Below are positions 23,926 through 29,906 of a stretch of DNA of 64,000 nucleotides, in pieces. Under the pieces are notes generated by a model. The model was not told where the DNA came from, did no database searches, and saw only the letters and a program-made list of their open reading frames with translations. The number at the start of each line of letters is the position of its first letter. The stretch's first letter is position 1. The stretch comes from Cellulosimicrobium terreum (GTDB lineage Bacteria; Actinomycetota; Actinomycetes; Actinomycetales; Cellulomonadaceae): positions 1 through 64,000 of the forward strand of contig JACYFD010000005.1 of NCBI GenBank assembly GCA_014803435.1, written 5' to 3'. The translations under genes and the position numbers were made by a program.

Positions 23926-24753
23926 TCAGAGCATCAGACCGACGGCGGTCGCCGCCACGGCAGCCAGGCGCTCCCAGGTTCCGAACACGTCGAATCCCAT
24001 CTGCGCCAGCGCCGACCAGGTGAAACCGACGATGGCGTACAGCCCGACCGCCGTCGCGAGGAGCCACTCGCGCACCGACCCGGTGGAGCCGAGGAGCGGC
24101 AGGGCGAAGCTCCCGCTGGGTCGCCAGACGTCGTCGACGAGGAGCGAGCGCCGGACCCAGCGCGGCGCACGGAACTTCACGGGCCACAGGAGCGGGGCCC
24201 CGTTGGTCGTGAGGACGTCGCCCAGGATGTGCACGGTCACGCCGATCCCGACCGCGACGGGGAGCCAGTTCCACTCCTCGGGCGCGAAGAGCGCGACGAG
24301 CGCGGCCACGGCGAGCGACGTGAGCCAGGGAGCGAGCTTTCCGCCGCGCGTGAGCTTGAGGGCCTTCAGGGCGAGCGCGACGAGGAGGACCGCGAGCACA
24401 CCGCCGCCGACGTAGACCGTGCCGAACGACGCGGTCTCGACCGTCACGAGGCCGGCCGCCCAGGCGAGCGCGGTGAAGACGGCGATACCCAGGAGCGAGT
24501 GCGTGCCCTGGCGATGGCCTCCGGAGACGGCCTCGACCGCGTCGGACACCCATTCGCTCACGGGAGGCAGCGAGTGGGCGAACGTGCCGTTGTGGTGGTC
24601 CGCGTCGGGAAGGAGGGCCGCGCCCGCGCACACCACGGCGCCCGTCATGACTCCGACGGAGGACACGGGGTGGATGCCGAGCGCGAAGGGCGCGGTCGAG
24701 GTCACGGCGATCCAGGCTGCGGCACCCGTCGCGGCGTGGTTGGCACCCATCAT
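23926..24753 (-). CDS. YdjM/DUF457-family membrane metal-dependent hydrolase-like protein
   Basis: A 275-residue membrane protein. The family hallmark is an N-terminal His (MMGANHAATG) with AALLPDADHHNGTFAHSLPP, a cluster of Asp/His residues that binds metal in this family, then GGHRQGTHSLLGI, several hydrophobic helices (GGGVLAVLLVALALKALKL, LTSLAVAALVALFAP, VGIGVTVHILGDVLTTNG) and a C-terminal helix. The open frame continues far upstream, but ATG 24753 has GGAG about 11 bases before it and fits the family start; ATG 24750 is the alternative. A TAGGGT -10 and a perfect palindrome lie ~70-95 bases upstream. Physiological role unknown. Confidence 0.85.
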   Translation of the reverse strand: MMGANHAATGAAAWIAVTSTAPFALGIHPVSSVGVMTGAVVCAGAALLPDADHHNGTFAHSLPPVSEWVSDAVEAVSGGHRQGTHSLLGIAVFTALAWAAGLVTVETASFGTVYVGGGVLAVLLVALALKALKLTRGGKLAPWLTSLAVAALVALFAPEEWNWLPVAVGIGVTVHILGDVLTTNGAPLLWPVKFRAPRWVRRSLLVDDVWRPSGSFALPLLGSTGSVREWLLATAVGLYAIVGFTWSALAQMGFDVFGTWERLAAVAATAVGLML

Positions 24754-24827
24754 GGTGAGGTGGTCTCCTCGTCGTCTGCCCGCGACGTGTGATGTCGGGG
24801 CTGCTGTCCGGAACGTCCGAACCCTAC

Positions 24828-24849
24828 CGGGACGTGCCGACACGTCCCG
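24828..24849. promoter_or_regulatory. Perfect 9-bp palindrome in a divergent promoter region
   Basis: CGGGACGTG-CCGA-CACGTCCCG is a perfect inverted repeat with a 4-base spacer. On the minus strand it ends next to TAGGGT (24826-24821), a good -10 for the DUF457 gene, so it covers the -35 position. It may be the operator of a dimeric regulator, or a hairpin. The divergent DoxX-like gene starts at 24926. Confidence 0.6.
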
Positions 24850-24925
24850 CTTCCTCCCGGGGAATAGTGTGCCAGGCGAGCCTGTCCCGCGGGCTCCCGG
24901 CCGGACCACCCCGTAGCCTCGGCGG

Positions 24926-25312
24926 ATGAACCGCAGCACCGTGTCCGCCATCGGCCTGTCCGTGCTCCTCGGTGGAGCGGGCCTGATCCACCTCGCCCGC
25001 CCGCAGGTCTTCGAGCCGCTGATTCCCGAAGCCCTCGGGTCCCGGCGTGCCTGGGTGCTCGGTAGCGGCATCGCCGAGCTCGTGTGCGCCGCGGGGGTCG
25101 CGCTCCCCGCGACGCGCCGGCTCGGGGGAGCGGCGAGCGCGGCGCTGTTCGTCGGGGTGTTCCCGGGGAACGTGAAGATGGCGCTCGACTCCCACCCCGG
25201 TGCCCGGTCCTGGGCGCGCCGCCCGGCCGTGGCGTGGGGGAGGCTTCCGCTCCAGGTCCCCCTCGTCGCCTGGGCTATATCCGTCGCGCGCGACGCCGCC
25301 GGGCGGGGCTGA
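24926..25312 (+). CDS. DoxX-like small membrane protein
   Basis: A 128-residue protein with four hydrophobic segments in the DoxX pattern: VSAIGLSVLLGGAGLIHLARP, WVLGSGIAELVCAAGVAL, GGAASAALFVGVFPGNVKMAL and LQVPLVAWAISVA. The paired PxxVxE-like core appears as SGIAELVCA, and FPGNVKMALDSH is typical of the DoxX/MauE-like subgroup that faces the membrane. The start ATG 24926 is 6 bases after a TAGCCT -10, so the transcript should be leaderless. Function of this subgroup is unclear. Confidence 0.8.
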   Translation: MNRSTVSAIGLSVLLGGAGLIHLARPQVFEPLIPEALGSRRAWVLGSGIAELVCAAGVALPATRRLGGAASAALFVGVFPGNVKMALDSHPGARSWARRPAVAWGRLPLQVPLVAWAISVARDAAGRG

Positions 25313-25356
25313 AGTGCATTGCGGCGGAGAATGTGCGGCGAATTCTCGAAAAGGGG

Positions 25357-25385
25357 TTGAGCGGTCCGGGGAATGCGCGTATGTT
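25357..25385 (+). promoter_or_regulatory. Strong housekeeping-type promoter of the Arg-leader / tRNA-Arg unit
   Basis: A -35 TTGAGC (25357-25362), 17-base spacer and -10 TATGTT (25380-25385) predict transcription from about 25392. The first transcribed bases can fold into a GGCCC(25393-25397)/GGGCC(25405-25409) hairpin. A GAGGAG ribosome site then precedes the leader ORF at 25470. The neighbouring DoxX-like gene ends at 25312, so this promoter serves the downstream unit. Confidence 0.75.
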
Positions 25386-25469
25386 CATCCCTGGCCCAGT
25401 CAGCGGGCCGCCGGCGAGAGTCGGCTCCGAGGATCGATCGACCCAGATGACAGAGTGAGGAGCGGTGCC

Positions 25470-25601
25470 GTGCGTGAACGATTCCGGCTGAATGCCAGCC
25501 GCTCCGCGCAGCAGGGCGAGCGTCGACGTCGCACGTCGAGCGCACTGTCCCCGCAGCTCTCTGCCTACCCCGTCGGTTGCTCCGGCGGTCCTGTCGTCTG
25601 A
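25470..25601 (+). CDS. 43-codon Arg-rich leader ORF (putative attenuator peptide)
   Basis: GTG 25470 to TGA 25599-25601 encodes 43 residues; GAGGAG lies 7 bases upstream (25457-25462). Eight codons specify Arg. Codons 18-21 (25521-25532) are CGT CGA CGT CGC, four in a row, all read by the ACG-anticodon tRNA-Arg encoded just downstream; codon 6 is CGG, read by the second downstream tRNA. The ORF stop is 17 bases before an intrinsic terminator. The peptide has no signal, membrane or domain features. Position, ribosome site, codon choice and terminator suggest a ribosome-stalling leader rather than a functional protein. It could still be a chance ORF in a small RNA. Confidence 0.6.
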   Translation: MRERFRLNASRSAQQGERRRRTSSALSPQLSAYPVGCSGGPVV

Positions 25602-25630
25602 CTCGCGTCGACTGACGGGCCGCTCCGGAG
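25580..25630 (+). promoter_or_regulatory. Candidate antiterminator helix
   Basis: CTCCGGCGGTC (25580-25590, inside the last codons of the leader ORF) can pair with 25618-25630: six pairs with CCGGAG (25625-25630) and five with GGCCG (25618-25622, one T-G wobble), leaving two bases bulged. This uses the whole 5' arm of the terminator, so the two folds exclude each other. A ribosome stalled at codons 18-21 leaves 25580-25590 free; one that reaches the stop codon covers it. Confidence 0.55.
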
Positions 25631-25651
25631 AATTCTCCTGGGCGGCTTTTT
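25619..25651 (+). terminator. Intrinsic terminator after the leader ORF
   Basis: GCCGCTC (25619-25625) pairs with GGGCGGC (25640-25646). After one C-T mismatch, GGAG (25627-25630) pairs with CTCC (25635-25638) around an AATT loop. TTTTT (25647-25651) follows directly. This is a textbook rho-independent terminator, rare in shape for this GC-rich window. It lies between the leader ORF and the tRNA-Arg genes, so readthrough is needed for this promoter to reach them. Confidence 0.85.
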
Positions 25652-25674
25652 CTGTGCCGGGAGTCTTTTCCCTG

Positions 25675-25701
25675 CCGTGCGCATCGTGACATTGCGCACG
25701 G
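25675..25701 (+). other. Perfect 9-bp hairpin upstream of tRNA-Arg
   Basis: CCGTGCGCA (25675-25683) and TGCGCACGG (25693-25701) form a perfect stem with a 9-base loop, 24 bases after the terminator. No T-run follows. It could be a processing signal, a second regulatory structure, or an operator. No convincing promoter is visible between it and the tRNA at 25775; the best candidate is TTGTCG (25728) with AAGAAT (25754), a 20-base spacer. Confidence 0.55.
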
Positions 25702-25774
25702 TTCGTCCCGCCTCGCCATTCGTGCCGTTGTCGTGCCATCACGCGGTGCGCCAAAGAATGGCGGGAACGGCTCT

Positions 25775-25846
25775 GCCTTCGTGGTCCAACGGACACGACA
25801 CCGCTCTACGGAAGCGGGGATGGGGGTTCGACTCCCTCCGGAGGCA
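25775..25846 (+). tRNA. tRNA-Arg (anticodon ACG)
   Basis: A 72-base cloverleaf: acceptor GCCTTCG (25775-25781) pairs with CGGAGGC (25839-25845), discriminator A25846. D-loop AACGGACA has the arginine-identity A20. The anticodon stem CCGCT/AGCGG closes loop CTACGGA, anticodon ACG (inosine-modified, reads CGU, CGC, CGA). T-arm is GGGGG-TTCGACT-CCCTC. Pair 13-22 is a C-C mismatch and CCA is not encoded. Confidence 0.92.
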
Positions 25847-25891
25847 CTTGGACGCGCAAGCGTCCCGTCTGCCCGACGGTAAAGGGCACCA

Positions 25892-25964
25892 GCGCGCGTA
25901 GCTCAGCGGACAGAGCACCGGCCTCCGAAGCCGGGCGTCGGGGGTTCGAGTCCCTCCGCGCGCA
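25892..25964 (+). tRNA. tRNA-Arg (anticodon CCG)
   Basis: A 73-base cloverleaf: acceptor GCGCGCG (25892-25898) pairs perfectly with CGCGCGC (25957-25963), discriminator A25964. D-arm GCTC-AGCGGACA-GAGC, anticodon stem CCGGC/GCCGG with loop CTCCGAA, anticodon CCG at 25925-25927 (reads CGG), T-arm GGGGG-TTCGAGT-CCCTC. It lies 45 bases after tRNA-Arg(ACG). A GCCGCCC-GACC-GGGCGGC hairpin (25969-25986) without T-run separates it from rtcB. Confidence 0.95.
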
Positions 25965-26023
25965 CCGTGCCGCCCGACCGGGCGGCGTACGACCCAGCAC
26001 GACGACCCGAGGAGGTCACCACC

Positions 26024-27256
26024 GTGAGCACCGAGGCCCACGCGTTCCCCGTCCCGCTCTCCGGCGCGAAGGCGCCCACGCTCATGTGGGCGCACGAGCG
26101 CGACGTCGAGCCGGCGGCGCTCCAGCAGCTGCGCAACATCGCGGCCCTGCCCTGGGTCGAGGGGGTGCGTGTGATGCCCGACGTGCACCTCGGCAAGGGC
26201 GCGACCGTCGGGTCGGTCATCGCGATGCGTGACGCGGTCTCACCGAACGCGGTCGGCGTCGACATCGGTTGCGGCATGATCGGCGTGCGGACCTCGCTCA
26301 CCGCCGAGGACCTCCCGGACGACCTCGGGCCGATCCGTGCGCGGATCGAGGCGGCGGTCCCTGTGGGGTTCCACGGGCACGAGGACCCCGTCGACCCGCG
26401 CAGCCTGCGGTCCATCGCGGGAGGCGGGCCTGCGGAGGTCGCGCGAGGCGCCGATGCGTTCTGGGCGCGGTTCGCCGGTCTGCACGGCACGGTGTCCGAC
26501 CTCGAGGGCAGGGCTCGACGGCAGCTCGGTACGCTCGGCGGCGGCAATCACTTCGTGGAAGTGTGCGCTGATATGTCCGGTGTTGTGTGGCTCCAGCTCC
26601 ACTCCGGGTCGCGCAACATCGGCAAGACGCTCGCCGAGCAGCACGTCGCGGTAGCGAAGCGCCTGGAGCACAACCAGGGCCTCGTCGACCGTGACCTCGC
26701 CGTGTTCCTCAAGGGCACACCGGAGATGGACGCGTACCTCGCGGACCTGTGGTGGGCCCAGGAGTACGCCGCACGCTCGCGCGCGGTGATGATGACGCTC
26801 GTGGTCGACGCCGTGCGTGCGTCGTTCCCTGGCCGCGACGTCACGTTCGCCGAGGCCGTCAACGTCCACCACAACTACGTCGCGGTCGAGCAGGTCGACG
26901 GGCAGGAGCTCGTCGTCACCCGCAAGGGCGCGATCCGGGCGGGGAACGTCGACCTCGGACTGATCCCGGGGTCGATGGGCACCGGCTCGTACATCGTGCG
27001 CGGGCTCGGGAACCCGGACTCGTACTGGTCGGCGTCGCACGGCGCCGGGCGGCGCATGTCCCGCACGAAGGCGAAGAAGACCTTCACGCTCGACGACCTC
27101 GCCGCCCAGACGGCGGGTGTCGAGTGCCGCAAGGACGACGGGGTGCTCGACGAGATCCCTGGCGCCTACAAGGACCTCGACGCGGTCGTCGCCGCTCAGT
27201 CCGACCTCGTCGAGGTCGTCGCGCGGCTCACGACCCTGCTCTGCGTCAAGGGCTGA
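26024..27256 (+). CDS. rtcB: RNA-splicing ligase RtcB
   Basis: A 410-residue RtcB, which joins RNA 2',3'-cyclic-phosphate (or 3'-phosphate) ends to 5'-OH ends using GTP and Mn2+. Metal ligands and signature blocks are present: VMPDVHLGKGATVGSVIA, the Cys of NAVGVDIGCGMIGVRT, GTLGGGNHFVEV, QLHSGSRNIGK, a late VNVHHNYV and the guanylylated-His region SASHGAGRRMSR. The frame opens at 25967, overlapping the tRNA flank, but GTG 26024 is preferred with GAGGAGG upstream. It lies 59 bases after tRNA-Arg(CCG), so it can share transcripts with both tRNAs. The 3' end overlaps the convergent histidine kinase gene by 11 bases. Confidence 0.93.
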   Translation: MSTEAHAFPVPLSGAKAPTLMWAHERDVEPAALQQLRNIAALPWVEGVRVMPDVHLGKGATVGSVIAMRDAVSPNAVGVDIGCGMIGVRTSLTAEDLPDDLGPIRARIEAAVPVGFHGHEDPVDPRSLRSIAGGGPAEVARGADAFWARFAGLHGTVSDLEGRARRQLGTLGGGNHFVEVCADMSGVVWLQLHSGSRNIGKTLAEQHVAVAKRLEHNQGLVDRDLAVFLKGTPEMDAYLADLWWAQEYAARSRAVMMTLVVDAVRASFPGRDVTFAEAVNVHHNYVAVEQVDGQELVVTRKGAIRAGNVDLGLIPGSMGTGSYIVRGLGNPDSYWSASHGAGRRMSRTKAKKTFTLDDLAAQTAGVECRKDDGVLDEIPGAYKDLDAVVAAQSDLVEVVARLTTLLCVKG

Positions 27257-28874
27257 CTCCACCCGGGGCGCCGCCGACGAGGTCTCGGCGGCGCCCGCGG
27301 GGGAGACGGACCGTGAACGTCGTACCCGTCGGTCCGGGTTCGTCGTCGGTGCTCGACGCGACGTCGATCGAGCCGCCGTGCGCCGCGACGATCGCGTCGA
27401 CGATCGCGAGGCCGAGGCCCGTCGACCCGCCGGTCCGGTTCCGCGCGTCGTCGCCGCGCGCGAAACGCCGGAAGAGCACGGGCCGCAGGTCGGGCGTGAT
27501 GCCGGGCCCGGCATCGGCGACCTCGACGACGACGGCGTCACCCTCGTCGCGCACCCGCACGTCGACCCGTGTCCCGGGCGGCGTGTGCGTGCGCGCGTTG
27601 GCGAGCAGGTTGACCAGCACCTGCCGCAGGCTCGCCTCGTCGCCGGTGACGACGAGGTCGACGGCGCCGCCGTCCGCGCCACCGGCTGCGTCGCCGTCCT
27701 CCGGGGGGTCGTCGGGGTCGTCGCCGCCCGGCAGGGCGAGGCCCCAGTCGTGGTCCGGGCCGGCGGCGTGCGCGTCGGTCACGGCGTCGACGGCGAGCAT
27801 CGCGAGGTCGACCGGCTCGCGGTCGAGGGGGCGGCCGGCGTCGAGCCGGGCGAGCAGCAGAAGGTCCTCGACGAGCCCGGTCATGCGCACGGCCTCGGAC
27901 TCGATCCGGTCGAGCGCCCGGGACGTGTCGGGCGGTACGACGTCGGGGGAGCGGCGCACGAGCTCGGCGTACCCGCGGATGGACGCCAGCGGTGTCCGCA
28001 GCTCGTGGCTCGCGTCGGCGACGAACCGCCGGACCTGCGTCTCGGACTCGTGGCGCGCCACGAGCGAGGTCTCGACGTTCTCGAGCATGCGGTTGAGAGC
28101 CGCCCCGACCTGCCCGACCTCGGTGCGCTCGTCCGTGAGATCGGTCGGGACGCGGGGGATGGCGTCCACCTCCCCGCTCGCGAGCTCCAGCTCGGAGACG
28201 CGCGACGCCGCTGCCGCGACGTCGTCCAGCGGACGCAGGCTGCGGCGGACGAGCCAGGCGCCGAGGAGAGCGGCGGCGAGGAGTCCGCTCGTGCCGAGTG
28301 CGACCTCGACGAGCACGTAGCGACGGATCGTGTCCGTCACCTGGGTCATGCTCTTCGCGACGATCAGGGGATCGCCGTCGTCGGTGGTGGTGGACACCGC
28401 CCGGTAGGTCCCGAGGCCGGGGAGCGTGACGTCGTGCCCGGTGCTGTCGGTAGGCACGGCCTGGAGCGCGGAGAGCTGCTCGTCGTCGAGCCGGACGAGC
28501 TCCAGGCTCGAGGTGGCGTAGCCGGCGAGCGCGACCGTGCCGTCGTCGTAGCGCACGACGACGGTGCCGGGCTCGACCCCGAAGGGAAACCGGGTGGGGT
28601 CGCCGTCACCGGCGTCCGGAGCGGTGCTGTCGCCGGGGAGGTCCTGGTCGCCGGGTGGGACCCCGGGACGGACGCCGTCGCCGGGTCCGCCGCTCAGCCG
28701 CTGGCTGGTCTCGTGCAGGTCGTGGTCGAGCTGCTCGACGAGCTGCGACCGCAGCGCGAGCGTCGAGGTGATCGCGAGCGCCAGCGTCACGGCGAGCAGC
28801 ACGGCGACGAGGACCGCTACGAGGCGGCGGCGCAGCGCGGTCGGTCGGGTGCGCGCCGGTGCGGGTCCCCTCAC
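27246..28874 (-). CDS. Two-component sensor histidine kinase
   Basis: A 542-residue membrane kinase. TM1 is VAVLVAVLLAVTLALAITS near 20-40, followed by an extracytoplasmic sensor of ~140 residues with a Gly/Asp/Pro-rich patch, then TM2 VALGTSGLLAAALLGAWLV near 190, a HAMP domain, and the H-box FVADASHELRTPLASIRGY with the phospho-accepting His. The ATPase domain has N-box LVNLLANARTHTPPG, G1 VADAGPGI and G2 GSTGLGLAIVDAIVAAHGG. A low-complexity Asp/Gly insert (GGDDPDDPPEDGDAAGGADGG) lies before the N-box. GTG 28874 overlaps the regulator stop by 4 bases (GTGA). TcrY/TrcS/PhoR-like; signal unknown. Confidence 0.92.
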   Translation of the reverse strand: MRGPAPARTRPTALRRRLVAVLVAVLLAVTLALAITSTLALRSQLVEQLDHDLHETSQRLSGGPGDGVRPGVPPGDQDLPGDSTAPDAGDGDPTRFPFGVEPGTVVVRYDDGTVALAGYATSSLELVRLDDEQLSALQAVPTDSTGHDVTLPGLGTYRAVSTTTDDGDPLIVAKSMTQVTDTIRRYVLVEVALGTSGLLAAALLGAWLVRRSLRPLDDVAAAASRVSELELASGEVDAIPRVPTDLTDERTEVGQVGAALNRMLENVETSLVARHESETQVRRFVADASHELRTPLASIRGYAELVRRSPDVVPPDTSRALDRIESEAVRMTGLVEDLLLLARLDAGRPLDREPVDLAMLAVDAVTDAHAAGPDHDWGLALPGGDDPDDPPEDGDAAGGADGGAVDLVVTGDEASLRQVLVNLLANARTHTPPGTRVDVRVRDEGDAVVVEVADAGPGITPDLRPVLFRRFARGDDARNRTGGSTGLGLAIVDAIVAAHGGSIDVASSTDDEPGPTGTTFTVRLPRGRRRDLVGGAPGGVSP

Positions 28875-29653
28875 GCGGGCTCGTCCGTGCCGGCGGCGGG
28901 CTTGAGCACGTAGCCGACCCCGCGCAGCGTGTGGATCATGGGCTCGCGGCCCTTGTCGATCTTGCGTCGCAGGTAGGAGACGTAGAGCTCGACGATGTTG
29001 GCCTGGCCGCCGAAGTCGTAGTTCCAGACGCGGTCGAGGATCTGCGCCTTCGACAACGCGCGCCGCGGGTTGCGCATGAGGTAGCGCAGGAGCTCGAACT
29101 CGGTGGCGGTGAGCGTGATCTCCTCGCCACCGCGGCGGACCTCGTGGGAGTCCTCGTCGAGCTCGAGGTCGCCGACGACGAGGACCGCGTCCTCGCGGGC
29201 GGCCGACGCACCGCCGCGGCGCAGCAGGCCGCGCAGGCGGGCGACGACCTCCTCGAGGCTGAACGGCTTGGTGACGTAGTCGTCGCCTCCCGCGGTGAGC
29301 CCGGCGATCCGGTCCTCGACGGCGTCGCGTGCCGTGAGGAAGAGCACGGGGACGTCGGCGTCGCGCTCGCGCAGCCGTCGCAGGACGGTCAGGCCGTCCA
29401 TGTCGGGGAGCATGATGTCGAGCACGACGACGTCCGGCCCGGTCTCCCGGGCGGCTCGGACCGCGGAGTTGCCGTCGAGCGCGGTCGACACGTCCCACCC
29501 CTCATAGCGCAGCGCGGCGGTGAGGAGCTCGGCCAGGTTGGGCTCGTCGTCGACCACCAGGACACGCACGGGGGAGCCGTCCGGGCGGGTGAGCCGGGGC
29601 TGGGCGGCGGGGCGTCCGGCTGCGAGTGGCGCTGTCGTCATGCCGTCCAGCAT
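28871..29653 (-). CDS. OmpR-family response regulator
   Basis: A 256-260-residue regulator with a receiver domain (VRVLVVDDEPNLAELLTAALRYEGW, phospho-acceptor in VVVLDIMLPDMDG, conserved Thr in LFLTARD, Lys in YVTKPFSLEEV) and a winged-helix DNA-binding domain (LTATEFELLRYLMRNPRRALSKAQILDRVW, RRKIDKGREPMIHTLRGVGYVLK). It is the cognate partner of the kinase encoded immediately downstream. ATG 29653 and ATG 29641 (MTTAPL) are both possible starts; the latter removes four residues. Divergent from the ThuA-domain gene. Confidence 0.93.
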   Translation of the reverse strand: MLDGMTTAPLAAGRPAAQPRLTRPDGSPVRVLVVDDEPNLAELLTAALRYEGWDVSTALDGNSAVRAARETGPDVVVLDIMLPDMDGLTVLRRLRERDADVPVLFLTARDAVEDRIAGLTAGGDDYVTKPFSLEEVVARLRGLLRRGGASAAREDAVLVVGDLELDEDSHEVRRGGEEITLTATEFELLRYLMRNPRRALSKAQILDRVWNYDFGGQANIVELYVSYLRRKIDKGREPMIHTLRGVGYVLKPAAGTDEPA

Positions 29654-29750
29654 GCGCGCGGCGACGCTGCTGTGCCTGTGCTGTTCCTGTGACCCCGCTG
29701 TGGCGCTCCGGGCCGTGCCGTCGCTCTGGCCGAGGGGCGATTCTCAGCGC

Positions 29751-29806
29751 TTGACTTATGCCGTCGGGTCGCTAAAACTCGCAACGTCGGCACGACGGTC
29801 GTGCCG
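29751..29806 (+). promoter_or_regulatory. Promoter plus 8-bp hairpin upstream of the ThuA-domain gene
   Basis: A -35 TTGACT (29751-29756), 16-base spacer and -10 TAAAAC (29773-29778) predict a start near 29785. Immediately after lies CGGCACGA (29788-29795), CGG, TCGTGCCG (29799-29806), a perfect 8-bp inverted repeat. At +1 to +20 it may be an operator or a stabilising 5' hairpin. About 100 bases of leader then precede the gene, with nothing else recognisable. Confidence 0.65.
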
Positions 29807-29906
29807 GCCGTCCGAACGTCCCTGCACACCGCGGTGCACCGGACCCCAGCGTGCCGCACCTGCAGGACACCGGCTCTCGTGCTCGATCCGAGAAGGAGAC
29901 GCAGGC

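Noticed and set aside
23926-25719. Extension of the DUF457 protein to 597 residues
   Set aside because: The extra N-terminal 322 residues run antisense through the DoxX-like gene and the Arg-leader unit and lack family similarity. ATG 24753 fits the family start.
25967-26023. rtcB starting at 25967
   Set aside because: This start begins right at the 3' end of tRNA-Arg(CCG) and reads through a GC hairpin. GTG 26024 has GAGGAGG upstream and fits the family length.
27246-29498. Histidine kinase frame extended to 750 codons
   Set aside because: The extension is out of frame within the response-regulator gene. GTG 28874 with a 4-base overlap to the regulator stop is the normal arrangement.
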